Of a DNA stretch of 64,000 nt, positions 8,084 to 16,609 are shown piece after piece. The position numbers and the translations under genes were made by a program. This DNA is from Azospirillum doebereinerae (GTDB lineage Bacteria > Pseudomonadota > Alphaproteobacteria > Azospirillales > Azospirillaceae). The stretch is from positions 62,001 through 126,000 of the forward strand of contig NZ_RZIJ01000005.1 in assembly GCF_003989665.1 (NCBI RefSeq), read 5' to 3'. The notes under the pieces are model-generated. The model was given only the letters and a program-made list of their open reading frames with translations, did not search any database and was not told the DNA's origin. How positions within the stretch are numbered: position 1 is the stretch's first letter; the number at the start of each line of letters is the position of its first letter.

Positions 8084-9007
8084 CTAGCACGCCGTCTTCA
8101 AGCCGTTCAACCCCGTGCGTTCTGTGGGCGCTTGCGTCGCGGGGAACTCCGCCTCGCCATCCCGTGAGACGGCGGCCAGGAAGGCCCGCAGGCTGGCGGT
8201 CTCGACGGAGTCGGTCCGCCGCACGAACAGGGTCGGCATGCGCCCGAGCGATCCCGGCAGGGCGCTCCACGACAGCCGGCCGCGCCACGGCTCCCGCTCC
8301 ACCACCGAACGCGGCATGACGGTGACGCCCATGCCGGCCCCCACGCACCCCAATATGGCGTCGAGCGCGCCGAATTCCATCACCCGGAACGGCACGCGCC
8401 CGGCCTCGCGCATCGCCGCCTCCGCCCGGCCGCGGTAGGCGCAGGTCCGCGCGAAGCCCAGCAGCGTGCGCCGCGCCCCGTCGCCGGTCGCACCGCCCGC
8501 CGCTTCGACCAGCACCAGTTCCTCGTCGAAGACGGGGATCCCGGACAGGTCGGGGTGGTCGACCGCGCCGCCGACGAAGGCGCCGTCGAGGCGTCCGGCC
8601 AGCAGATCGGTCAGCAGGGTCTCGGTCGGGCCGGGGGCGACGGTCAGTTCCACGTCGGGGTGGTCGGCGTGGAAACGCGCCAGGATCGGCGGCAGCCGCA
8701 CCGCCGCCGTCGATTCCATGGTGCCGATGGTCAGCCGCCCGCCGCGCCCGGCGGCGTCCGTCACCGCGTCGCGCGCCTGGGCCACCAGCCGCAGCACGCG
8801 GTCGGCGTAGTCGGCCAGCACCCGCCCGGCCGGGGTCGGCACCATGCCCCGGCTCATCCGGCGGAACAGGTCGACGCCCAGATCCTCCTCCAGCCGCTTG
8901 ACCCGCGCCGTTACGTTGGACTGGACGCAGTGCAGCGTCTCCGCGGCGCGGCTGACGCTGCCGGTGTCGGCCACCGCCTTGACCACGCGCAATCCCGCCA
9001 GATCCAT
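8084..9007 (-). CDS. LysR family transcriptional regulator
   Basis: 307 residues from ATG 9007. This start has an AGAGGGG ribosome binding site eight bases upstream; the ATG at 9016 would sit directly on that site. The N-terminal winged helix-turn-helix is classical ([20 protein letters not shown], then [19 protein letters not shown]). A substrate-binding effector domain covers about 90-290. It is divergent from the MFS transporter gene across 156 bases and by the usual LysR logic probably controls that transporter and itself. The effector is unknown. Confidence 0.94.
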   Translation of the reverse strand: MDLAGLRVVKAVADTGSVSRAAETLHCVQSNVTARVKRLEEDLGVDLFRRMSRGMVPTPAGRVLADYADRVLRLVAQARDAVTDAAGRGGRLTIGTMESTAAVRLPPILARFHADHPDVELTVAPGPTETLLTDLLAGRLDGAFVGGAVDHPDLSGIPVFDEELVLVEAAGGATGDGARRTLLGFARTCAYRGRAEAAMREAGRVPFRVMEFGALDAILGCVGAGMGVTVMPRSVVEREPWRGRLSWSALPGSLGRMPTLFVRRTDSVETASLRAFLAAVSRDGEAEFPATQAPTERTGLNGLKTAC

Positions 9008-9163
9008 AGAGTCCATCCCCTCTGTCCGCCCGCGCGCCGCGCATGGCACCCATCACTGGAAGTGGAGCTTAGCATCAGGACAATTCATTGGAAATGACCG
9101 CTCCATCCCGGCCATGATGGTTGGCAAAACAAACGGGAATTCTTCGCGAGAGGCGTGACGACC

Positions 9164-10378
9164 ATGTTTCGCGTGCTGATCGGCGGCGTCATCGCGCTCG
9201 CCATCGCCATGGGGGTGGCGCGCTTCGCCTTCACCCCGATCCTGCCGGCGATGCAGGCCGCGACCGGGCTGGGCACCGACGGGGCGGGCTTCCTCGCCTC
9301 GCTGAACTACCTGGGCTATTTCATCGGCGCGCTGGGGGCCGGGCTGGTGCCGCACGGGGTTGTACGGACCACCGTCTTCCGGGTCTGCCTGCTCTTCAGC
9401 GTCGCCACCACGGCGGCGATGGGCCTCGATTTCGGCAACGCCGCAGAGGCCATGCCGGCCTGGAGCGTGCTGCGCTTCGTCTCGGGCGTGGCGAGCGCCG
9501 GGATCTTCATCCTCGGCATCGCCATGGCGCTCGACACGCTGGCCCGCGCCCAGGGCGAGCGCTGGGCGGGCTGGCTCTACACCGGGGTCGGGACCGGCAT
9601 CGCTTCCTCCGGGTTGTTCGTGGCGCTGGCCGGCGGACGGCTGGGCTGGGACGGCGACTGGCTGGCGCTGGGGGCGATCTGCGCGGTGCTGGGGGTGCTG
9701 CCCGCCCTCTGGGTCACCGACCCGCCGCCCGTCGCCCGTCCGACCGCCCACACGGCCGGCGCCGCGCCGCCCGCCAAGGCCGCCGCCCTGTCGGCGCCGC
9801 TGCTGCTGCTGACCGCCGCCTATTTCCTGGAGGGCGGCGGCTACATCGTGTCGGGCACCTTCCTGGTGTCGATCCTGAAGACCAACCCGGACACGGCGGC
9901 GCTGGGCGAGGCCGCCTGGATGGTCGTCGGGCTGGGCGCCATGGGGGCCGGCGTGTTCTGGGCGGCGGTCGCTAGGCGGATCGGGTCGTGGGGCGCGCTG
10001 ATCCTCGCCCACGCCGCGCAGACAGTCTCCATCCTGCTGCCGATGACCGGGTCGCCGACGGCGGCGGTGGTCTCGGCGCTGCTGTTCGGGGCGACCTTCG
10101 TCGGCATCGTCGCGCAGTCCTTCGCGCTGGGCCGCGCCCTGTCGGGGGGAGCCTCGGCGCGGGTCGTCGGCACGCTGACCGCCGTCTACGGGCTGGGCCA
10201 GATCATCGGACCGCTGCCCGCCGGGATGGTGGTGTCGCGGACCGGCAGCTTCGATTCCGCCCTGATCGGCGCCGCCGCCGCCGTGGTCGCGGGCGGCGTT
10301 CTGCTGGCGGTCGGCGCCTGGATCGCCGGTCGGCAAACGGAGAGCCGAGCCTCCCTGCCGGCGGCGCCGGTCCCGTAA
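9164..10378 (+). CDS. MFS transporter, YbfB/YjiJ family
   Basis: 404 residues with about 12 hydrophobic segments. The N-terminus VIALAIAMGVARFAFTPILP is characteristic of the YbfB/YjiJ group of major facilitator proteins. I chose ATG 9164 over GTG 9155 because GAGAGG lies nine bases before it. The substrate is unknown; members are usually annotated as putative efflux or sugar carriers. It is paired head-to-head with the LysR regulator, which probably responds to the transported compound. Confidence 0.9.
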   Translation: MFRVLIGGVIALAIAMGVARFAFTPILPAMQAATGLGTDGAGFLASLNYLGYFIGALGAGLVPHGVVRTTVFRVCLLFSVATTAAMGLDFGNAAEAMPAWSVLRFVSGVASAGIFILGIAMALDTLARAQGERWAGWLYTGVGTGIASSGLFVALAGGRLGWDGDWLALGAICAVLGVLPALWVTDPPPVARPTAHTAGAAPPAKAAALSAPLLLLTAAYFLEGGGYIVSGTFLVSILKTNPDTAALGEAAWMVVGLGAMGAGVFWAAVARRIGSWGALILAHAAQTVSILLPMTGSPTAAVVSALLFGATFVGIVAQSFALGRALSGGASARVVGTLTAVYGLGQIIGPLPAGMVVSRTGSFDSALIGAAAAVVAGGVLLAVGAWIAGRQTESRASLPAAPVP

Positions 10379-10479
10379 GACGCGCTTTCCAGTCCGGACG
10401 CTTCCGCGCCGTCCGGGAACATTCGCCGGGGACGGAGGTTGTGCCTGCGGTGGGGCAGCGCGCAGGGAGGGCAGCCGTC

Positions 10480-10923
10480 ATGGAAAAGAACGAGATCGTC
10501 GACACGCTCAACGACCTGATCCGGATCGTCGAGGACAGCCACGAGGGCTACCGGCAGGCCGCCGAAAGCGCCGAGGAGGAGGACCTCAAGACGCTGTTCA
10601 ACGATCTGGCGTCCCAGCGCGGCGCCATCGTCCGCGAGGTCCAGCGCCTCGTCGCCGAGCAGGGCGGCGCCCCGGACATGGGCGGCACCATGATGGGCGG
10701 CGCGCACCGCTTCTTCCTGGGTCTGAAGGCGGCGGTCATGGGCCACGACCGCGCGGCCATCCTGACCGAGGTGGAGCGCGGCGAGGACGAATGCATCCGC
10801 CTCTACGACGTGGCGCTGGCCAAGGATCTCCCGCTGCCCATCGTCGCGGTGGTGGCGCAGCACCTCGACCGCATCCGGGTCGACCGTGACCGCATGGCGG
10901 CGTTGCGCGGGGTCGCGGCCTGA
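10480..10923 (+). CDS. PA2169 family four-helix-bundle protein (DUF2383)
   Basis: 147 residues from ATG 10480, preceded by GGGAGG. Soluble, helical and acidic: EIVDTLNDLIRIVEDSHEGY, then EEEDLKTLFNDLASQRGAIV. The pattern of Glu and His in the helices is typical of the ferritin-like PA2169/DUF2383 group, whose biochemical role is not established and which often appears in stress-related contexts. A 7-bp hairpin (10923-10939) follows the stop without a T-run. Confidence 0.88.
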   Translation: MEKNEIVDTLNDLIRIVEDSHEGYRQAAESAEEEDLKTLFNDLASQRGAIVREVQRLVAEQGGAPDMGGTMMGGAHRFFLGLKAAVMGHDRAAILTEVERGEDECIRLYDVALAKDLPLPIVAVVAQHLDRIRVDRDRMAALRGVAA

Positions 10924-11007
10924 TGCTGCGGCGCAGCATTGCCGTCCTCCGGTGGCGGGCGTAGGCTGAGGGCTCAACCGCTTTCCGCTCCTCCGAAGGA
11001 CGTTCCG

Positions 11008-11217
11008 ATGATTGCCGACGATCTGACCACCCAGGGCGCCTTCGCGCTGTACCGGGTGGAAAACGCGCACCGCGTCGCCGAGTTCGCCAAGTCGGCGGAC
11101 GCCGACGCGGCCATCGCCGCCGACTTCAACGATTACCGGCAGCGCTACCTGCGCAAGTTCCAGGACTTCAGCGCCAGCCTCGCCAGCCTCGGCCTGACGA
11201 TCACCCGCGCGGCCTGA
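11008..11217 (+). CDS. Small conserved-looking protein of unknown function
   Basis: 69 residues from ATG 11008, with GAAGGA nine bases upstream. It is soluble and mostly helical; a central DFNDYRQRYLRKFQDFSASL helix ends the protein. I do not recognise a family. It follows the PA2169-type gene by 84 bases on the same strand. Its last 17 bases overlap the end of the convergent DUF1289 gene. Confidence 0.65.
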   Translation: MIADDLTTQGAFALYRVENAHRVAEFAKSADADAAIAADFNDYRQRYLRKFQDFSASLASLGLTITRAA

Positions 11218-11422
11218 GCGCCGTCCAGTTCCAGCGCGGCGCCGGAATCCCGGCGCGGCGCCGGCCGGCCTCGGCCAGCACCGCGCGCTTGGCGGGCGCG
11301 TCCAGCCCGCTCCAGTCCTTGATCTCGTCCAGGCTGCGGAAGCAGCCCAGGCAGACGTCGTCGTCGTTCAGCGTGCATTGGCGCACGCAGGGCGACGGGA
11401 CCGTCGATTCGTCGATGGTCAT
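11201..11422 (-). CDS. DUF1289 domain protein
   Basis: 73 residues from ATG 11422. It contains the short DUF1289 cysteine pattern SPCVRQCTLNDDDVCLGCFR, with four cysteines that could bind a metal, then DEIKDWSGLDAPAKRAVLAE. The family is widespread in proteobacteria. Its role is not established. The gene ends inside the tail of the convergent small gene and diverges from the acidic zinc-ribbon protein. Confidence 0.9.
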   Translation of the reverse strand: MTIDESTVPSPCVRQCTLNDDDVCLGCFRSLDEIKDWSGLDAPAKRAVLAEAGRRRAGIPAPRWNWTALRPRG

Positions 11423-11528
11423 GCCGGAAACTCTCTCGATGCCGGGCGTGGGCGGCCGGGCGCGCCGCTGCCGCCGACCATGCCAGCGCGGCGGCGCTGC
11501 GACAAGTCGGGGATATGGGCTCAACCCC

Positions 11529-11564
11529 TTGGGAATCGGCTGGGAAAGCCCTATACTGCGGCCA
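11529..11564 (+). promoter_or_regulatory. Sigma-70-like promoter placed for a leaderless mRNA
   Basis: A -35-like TTGGGA (11529-11534) and a -10 TATACT (11552-11557) are separated by exactly 17 bases. The ATG of the next gene begins at 11564, seven bases after the -10 element, which is where transcription would start. No Shine-Dalgarno sequence can fit between. The mRNA may therefore start at its own initiation codon. Confidence 0.5.
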
Positions 11565-13321
11565 TGGCCCGCATGCTGTTCCTCCGCGATATCGACGTCG
11601 ATGTGCAACTGCGCTGCTGCTCCTGCGGGCATGGCGGCGCCTTGCCGCGCGCCCTGCTGGTGCGGCGCTTCGGGCCGAACTACCCGGTCCTGTCGATCGC
11701 TCCGCATTACCGCTGCTCGCGCTGCGATTCCCGCGACACCGAGAGCCGCCCGGCGCCACGGGAGGATGTCCACCGCGACCGCGTGACGGAAGCTCCCGCC
11801 GAACCCTCCTTCGACGCTTCCCTGGCCGCCCTGCAAGGCTTGTTGGCGTCGGTGCGCGGCCCGGACAAGGCCGAGGAGGCGTACCGCCCCCCGCCGCTCT
11901 GGAGCCGGTCGAACGACGAGGTGGGAGACAAGCCGATCGGCAAAAGACCGGTCAATGACCGGTGGGACGGCGGCAAGCTGGACGACGACAAGCCGGACGA
12001 TGACGGGCCGGATGATGATGAGCCGGGCTTGGATAGAACGGGCTTGGACGATTTCCCTCCCTTGCCCGCCTTCAAGCCTTTCGTCGCTCCGGAACCGCGC
12101 CCGTCCGTCACCAGTTGGGCCGACGCCGGAGCGGCGGACAGCGATGCCGACGACGACGAACTGGCCGACACCGGCTGGGACGAGCCGGACATGGAACCGG
12201 AGCGTCCCGCCGCCCCGGCCTGGACACCGCCGCCCGTTACCGCCAAAAGTTTCCGCCCGCTGGAGGATCTCGCCGCCGACGGTCCCGCCGACACGGACGC
12301 CTCCCCTCTCTGGGAACCGGTGTCGCTGGCCGACATGGCCGCCCGGCAGGAAGGGGGAGCCGCCATTGCGGACGAGGAAGACGAGGACCAGGACGAGGAC
12401 CAGGACGAGGATCTCCTGAAGAACGACGCGCCGCTCGACGAGACCCTGGCCGCCATGCGCCGCTTCTTCGCCGACGCCGATCTGGCGGGCGACGACGAGC
12501 CGCCGGCCCCTCCGGTCCGGAGCGCGGCCAACGACACCCGTGCCGCCGGCTTCGCGCAAGCGCTGGACGACCCGAAGGACCGGGAAGAGGACGACGAGCC
12601 GGAAGACGACCCCGCCGAAACCCCGGTCTTCTCGTACCGGGCGCTGGTCCGCGACGATTTCGACGAGGATTCGACCGAGGACGACCAGCCCGAGGACCAT
12701 GACGATGCGGAACCGGCCGACGCGGACATCCTCGCCTTCACCATCCGCGATCCCGAAAAGCCCGCTCCACCACCGCCACGGCTGGGACGCGCGGCGTCCG
12801 CAACGCCCTCGCCCGCCGACGAGGATGTGGGCTTCGACAAAACGCTGGCCGCGCTGCGGTCGATGATCGAGGACGCCGCGACCGAACCGAAAGTCGTCCC
12901 CGTCCGCCGCAAGACCAGGCCGGCCGCCGTCCCGCCCCCGGAGGCGATGGACACGCCGGAGGCGGCGGTTCCTCCCCTGCCCCGTGTGGACGATCCCGAC
13001 GCCAGGACGCCCGCCAAGGCGGCGAAGCCCCGTCGCTCTTCCCAGGAACGCGAGATCGAAGAGGCGATGAAGGCCCTGCGCGATCTGGTCGAGGACGACA
13101 CGCCGCCCCCGCAACCGGTCCTGCCGACGCGGTCCGGCGGCAAGGCGAAGCCCGGTCCCGTGATCCGCGACGAGGTTGCCGAAGAGTTTCCCCCGGCCGA
13201 GCCTGTGACGCCGCCGGTTGGCAAGAAGCGGACGGAAGCGGACAGCGACACCAGTCCCCTCAGCAAGACCATCGCGGCGTTGCGCGGGATGCTGGAACTC
13301 GACGGACGGCGCAAGCGCTGA
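11564..13321 (+). CDS. Acidic zinc-ribbon protein with five copies of a short helix motif; function unknown
   Basis: 585 residues from ATG 11564. The N-terminus has a zinc-ribbon-like cysteine set (C18, C21, C51, C54). The rest is very acidic and proline-rich, low-complexity sequence. Spaced along it are five related amphipathic helices: FDASLAALQGLL (about 83), LDETLAAMRRFF (291), FDKTLAALRSMI (424), IEEAMKALRDLV (498) and LSKTIAALRGML (566, at the C-terminus). This looks like a flexible scaffold carrying repeated docking peptides, but that is inference. I know no named family. The promoter appears to give a leaderless mRNA. Confidence 0.75.
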   Translation: MARMLFLRDIDVDVQLRCCSCGHGGALPRALLVRRFGPNYPVLSIAPHYRCSRCDSRDTESRPAPREDVHRDRVTEAPAEPSFDASLAALQGLLASVRGPDKAEEAYRPPPLWSRSNDEVGDKPIGKRPVNDRWDGGKLDDDKPDDDGPDDDEPGLDRTGLDDFPPLPAFKPFVAPEPRPSVTSWADAGAADSDADDDELADTGWDEPDMEPERPAAPAWTPPPVTAKSFRPLEDLAADGPADTDASPLWEPVSLADMAARQEGGAAIADEEDEDQDEDQDEDLLKNDAPLDETLAAMRRFFADADLAGDDEPPAPPVRSAANDTRAAGFAQALDDPKDREEDDEPEDDPAETPVFSYRALVRDDFDEDSTEDDQPEDHDDAEPADADILAFTIRDPEKPAPPPPRLGRAASATPSPADEDVGFDKTLAALRSMIEDAATEPKVVPVRRKTRPAAVPPPEAMDTPEAAVPPLPRVDDPDARTPAKAAKPRRSSQEREIEEAMKALRDLVEDDTPPPQPVLPTRSGGKAKPGPVIRDEVAEEFPPAEPVTPPVGKKRTEADSDTSPLSKTIAALRGMLELDGRRKR

Positions 13322-13341
13322 ATCGTTGGGGAGGACGGCGT

Positions 13342-13363
13342 GGGGGCGGCGACGTTTGCCCCC
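13342..13363. terminator. Hairpin between convergent genes
   Basis: GGGGGC (13342-13347) and GCCCCC (13358-13363) flank a ten-base loop in the 45-base gap between two converging genes. The U-tract is poor in both directions, so this is a possible terminator only. Confidence 0.4.
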
Positions 13364-13366
13364 TTG

Positions 13367-14524
13367 TCACGGCCTTGACAGTTCCACTCCCGCTTGGTCT
13401 GGATGATCCAAGAGCGACGGGAACCCTCCGGCGGCGCGGACCACGCCCACCGGGCGGCCGACACGGCTGGTGATCGGCGCCTCCAGCAGCGTGGCGGCAC
13501 GCGCCCAATGCTCCTCGCCCAGCACCTTGGTGGACCGGATCAGGGCGGCCAGCGCGACCTCGCGGGCGCGGTCGCCGCCGTCCTCGATCTTCAGCGCGAT
13601 GCCGATCCCCGCCTCCGGCAGCACGGCGCAGCCGACGCCCTCGGCGCCGCCCTTCACCAGCACGAGACCGTCGGCCGCCTGCATCATCGCGGTGTCGAAG
13701 CGGTTCCGGCCGGCGATCAGATGCGGGTGCGCCCGCCACGCTCCCGCGATCCGGGTGACCGCCTCGGCCCGCGCGTCGGGCAGGTCGACCGGGTCGGCGA
13801 TGCGGGCCATGGCGTAGGCGATGGCGCCGAGCGGGACACCGACGGTCGGGATCGAGCAGCCGTCAATGCCCCAGGGCGCGCGGGACAGGTCCTGGCCGGT
13901 CATCTGCTCCATCACGCCCAGGATGCGCTGCTGCACCGGGTGGTCGAAGCGGACATAGCCCCTGGTCGGCTCGCCCCGGTGCCGGGCGGTGGTCAGGAAG
14001 CCGGCGTGCTTGCCCGAGCAGTTGTTGTGAAGCGCGCTCGGCGCCACGCCGTCGCGGACCAGACCGGCGGCGGTCCCGGAATCGTAGGGGATCTGCGCCC
14101 CGCATTCGAAATCCTCCACCGTCAACCCGACCCGCGCGATCCACGCCGCGACCCGCTCCGTGTGGACCGGCTCGCCGCTGTGGGAGGAGCAGGCCAGCGC
14201 CAGTTCGGCGTCGCCCAGCCCGAAGGCGTCGAGCGCACCGCTCTCCACCAGCGGAATCGCCTGGAGCGCCTTGATGGCGGAGCGCGGGTAGACCGGCGCG
14301 TCGATGTCGCCCCAGCGTGCCAGCACATGGCCGCCGGCGTCGACGATGCAGGCACGGGCGCGGTGGACGGATTCCACCATGCCGCCGCGCGTCACCTCGA
14401 CGACGATGGGGCTTTCGGCCGGGCCGGACAGGTCGGCGGCGCCGGTGGCGTCCGCGCCGTGGGAGTGATCGTGGTCATGGTGGTGGCCGTGACCGCCGCA
14501 GCAGGAGGAGTGATCGTGGGTCAT
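13367..14524 (-). CDS. Type II L-asparaginase-like protein with His-rich N-terminus
   Basis: 385 residues. The body (about 37-380) is the asparaginase II family of plant-symbiont type (Rhizobium AnsA-like): RSAIKALQAIPLVESGALDA, then LACSSHSGEPVHTERV, then ALHNNCSGKHAGFLTTARHR with the conserved CSGKH. The family includes a Rhizobium L-asparaginase that releases ammonia and aspartate. The first 23 residues are unusual: MTHDHSSCCGGHGHHHDHDH with two cysteines and nine histidines, a metal-chelating tail not typical of the family. There is no signal peptide. It diverges from the TrmH-type methyltransferase gene across 78 bases. Confidence 0.9.
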   Translation of the reverse strand: MTHDHSSCCGGHGHHHDHDHSHGADATGAADLSGPAESPIVVEVTRGGMVESVHRARACIVDAGGHVLARWGDIDAPVYPRSAIKALQAIPLVESGALDAFGLGDAELALACSSHSGEPVHTERVAAWIARVGLTVEDFECGAQIPYDSGTAAGLVRDGVAPSALHNNCSGKHAGFLTTARHRGEPTRGYVRFDHPVQQRILGVMEQMTGQDLSRAPWGIDGCSIPTVGVPLGAIAYAMARIADPVDLPDARAEAVTRIAGAWRAHPHLIAGRNRFDTAMMQAADGLVLVKGGAEGVGCAVLPEAGIGIALKIEDGGDRAREVALAALIRSTKVLGEEHWARAATLLEAPITSRVGRPVGVVRAAGGFPSLLDHPDQAGVELSRP

Positions 14525-14602
14525 GGCGCCGAGCTTGCCTCCGCCGGTGACGCGAGGCAAGCTCCCGCCCGTTTCCTCCCTCTTCTTCGGCACGGTCTCT
14601 CC

Positions 14603-15181
14603 ATGCGCGGCTATTTCGCCATCGGCGTCGAACGGATCAGCAAGCCCGGCAACGTCGGCAACCTGATGCGCACCGCCCACGCCTTCGGCGCCTCCTTCTT
14701 CTTCGCCATCGATCCGGAGCCCGATCTGCGGGAGACCAAGCTGGTGGACACGTCGGGCGCGACGATGCACCTGCCGCTCTACATCCACGACCGGGTCGCC
14801 GATTTCACGCTGCCCAAGGACTGCGCCCTGGTCGGGGTCGAGCTGACCGACGACGCGGTCGAGCTGCCCAGCTTCCGCCACCCGACCCGCGCCGCCTATG
14901 TGCTGGGGCCGGAGCGGGCCAGCCTGTCGCAGCCGCTGATCGACCGCTGCGATTTCGTGGTGAAGATCCCGATGGCCTTCTGCATCAACGTCGGGGTGGC
15001 GGGCGCGCTGGTGATGTACGATCGCATGATCTCGCTGGGCCGCTTCGCCGAGCGCCCGGTGCGGCCCGGCGGCCCGCTGGAGGCCCCGTCGCTGCACAAG
15101 CATGGCAAGCAGATCATGCGCAACGCCGACCGCCGCCGCCGCATCCGGGGCGAAGCGAAGCCGGTCGGCGAAACGGACTGA
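14603..15181 (+). CDS. TrmH/SpoU family RNA methyltransferase
   Basis: 192 residues. The SPOUT fold is indicated by the N-terminal NVGNLMRTAHAFGASFFF motif, the middle AAYVLGPERASLSQPLIDRC motif and the C-terminal VVKIPMAFCINVGVAGALVM motif (the SAM-binding knot, with Asn in the place typical of 2'-O methyltransferases). It probably methylates a ribose in tRNA or rRNA. The target is not evident. The basic tail (NADRRRRIRG) would help RNA binding. Gene ends at a bidirectional terminator shared with the convergent transporter gene. Confidence 0.9.
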   Translation: MRGYFAIGVERISKPGNVGNLMRTAHAFGASFFFAIDPEPDLRETKLVDTSGATMHLPLYIHDRVADFTLPKDCALVGVELTDDAVELPSFRHPTRAAYVLGPERASLSQPLIDRCDFVVKIPMAFCINVGVAGALVMYDRMISLGRFAERPVRPGGPLEAPSLHKHGKQIMRNADRRRRIRGEAKPVGETD

Positions 15182-15201
15182 ACACCGAATGAGTCCGAGA
15201 G

Positions 15202-15222
15202 GGGGCGCCGTGACGGCGCCCC
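15202..15222. terminator. Bidirectional hairpin terminator
   Basis: Perfect nine-base stem GGGGCGCCG (15202-15210) and CGGCGCCCC (15214-15222) with a TGA loop, placed between the stops of two converging genes. T-runs are short, so strength is uncertain. Confidence 0.65.
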
Positions 15223-15232
15223 GCCCGGATCC

Positions 15233-16450
15233 TTACTTCTTGACCAGCGGGCACTGGCTTTCGGAGATCGGCAGGAACGCCTCCTCGGCCGGGATGGTGC
15301 GCAGGATCTTGTAATAGTCCCACGGCGCCTTCGATTCGGCCGGGGTCTTCACCTGGGCGAGATACATGTCGTGGACCATGCGGCCGTCCTCGCGGATGCG
15401 GCCGTTGCGGGCGAAGAAGTCCTCGACCTTGGTCTCCTTCATCTTGGCGACCACCTTGTCGGTGTCGTCGGTGCCGGTGGCCTCGACCGCCTTGAAGTAG
15501 TGCATCAGCGACGAATAGACGCCCGCCTGCACCATGGTCGGCATCTTGCCGGTCTTCTCGAAGAAGCGCTTGGACCAGGCGCGGGTCTTCTCGTCGAAGT
15601 CCCAATAGAAGCCGGTCGTCAGGTTCAGCCCCTTGGCCGTGTCCAGCCCCAGCGAGTGGATGTCGGAGATGAAGACCAGCAGGCCGGCCAGCCGCTGCCC
15701 GGCGTCGACGATGCCGAACTCCTTAGCGGCCTTGATGGCGTTGATGGTGTCGGCCCCGGCGTTGGCCAGCCCGATCACGCTGGCCTTGGACGCCTGCGCC
15801 TGGAGCAGGAAGGATGAGAAATCCGAGGCCGGGAACGGGTGCTTGACCGAGCCGACCACCGTGCCGCCGTTGGCCTTGACCACCTTCGACACGTCGTCCT
15901 GGAGGTTCTGGCCGAAGGCGTAGTCGGCGGTCAGGAAGTACCAGCTCTTGCCGCCCTCCTCGACCACGGCGCGGCCGGTGCCGATGGCCATGGCGTAGGT
16001 GTCGTAGGTCCAGTGGATGCCGCCCTTGAAGCAGTCCTGGTTGGTGACGCGCGACGAGGCGGTGCCGGAGATCAGACTGATCTTGTTGTTGGTCTTGGCG
16101 ATCTCGTTGACCGCCAGCGCGACCGAGGTCGTCACCAGTTCGGCGTAGACGTCGACCTTCTCGGTGTCGGCCCATTCGCGGGCCTTGTTGGCGGCGATGT
16201 CGGCCTTGTTCTGGTGGTCGGAGCTCAGCAGCACGATGGGCTTGCCGGCGACCTTGCCGCCCATGTCCTCGATGGCGAGCTTCGCGGCGACGATGGCGCC
16301 CGGCCCGGCGACGTCGGAATAGGCGCCGCTCATGTCGGTGAGAAGGCCGATCTTCACCGCGTCGTCGGAGATCTGGGCCAAAGCGGGGCCGGCACCGGCC
16401 AGCAGGGCGCCGGCGGTGGCGCCCAGCGTCAGGGCGGTCTTGAAGCGCAT
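15233..16450 (-). CDS. ABC transporter periplasmic binding protein, branched-chain amino acid (LivK) type
   Basis: 405 residues from ATG 16450. A clean signal peptide (MRFKTALTLGATAGALLAGA, cleavage after ALA) precedes a type I periplasmic binding fold of the HAAT family (IGLLTDMSGAYSDVAGPGAI, then ARKVAGKP-like segment and VTNQDCFKGGIHWTYDTYAM). It would bind amino acids or other small organic acids for a Liv-type importer. No permease or ATPase genes are adjacent, so it is an orphan here. The 159 bases upstream carry its promoter and a partly palindromic GCATGCAATGCGTGC element. Confidence 0.93.
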   Translation of the reverse strand: MRFKTALTLGATAGALLAGAGPALAQISDDAVKIGLLTDMSGAYSDVAGPGAIVAAKLAIEDMGGKVAGKPIVLLSSDHQNKADIAANKAREWADTEKVDVYAELVTTSVALAVNEIAKTNNKISLISGTASSRVTNQDCFKGGIHWTYDTYAMAIGTGRAVVEEGGKSWYFLTADYAFGQNLQDDVSKVVKANGGTVVGSVKHPFPASDFSSFLLQAQASKASVIGLANAGADTINAIKAAKEFGIVDAGQRLAGLLVFISDIHSLGLDTAKGLNLTTGFYWDFDEKTRAWSKRFFEKTGKMPTMVQAGVYSSLMHYFKAVEATGTDDTDKVVAKMKETKVEDFFARNGRIREDGRMVHDMYLAQVKTPAESKAPWDYYKILRTIPAEEAFLPISESQCPLVKK

Positions 16451-16609
16451 GACGGAAACTCCCCAGGTAAAGCGTTGTTTTCTTTGTTGATGATTGCGCC
16501 GGCGCGCGGGTCCGCGCGGGCCCGGGAAATTTATCCGTTGCACGCATTGCATGCCAGACAATCTTTTGACGCAGGTGTGGAGACCGTCACGCCTCGGCGG
16601 GCGTCTCTT

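Noticed and set aside
16451-16609. A sigma-54 promoter before the amino acid binding protein gene
   Set aside because: TGGCATG and TGC elements are present but the spacing between the GG and GC pairs is wrong for the -24/-12 consensus.
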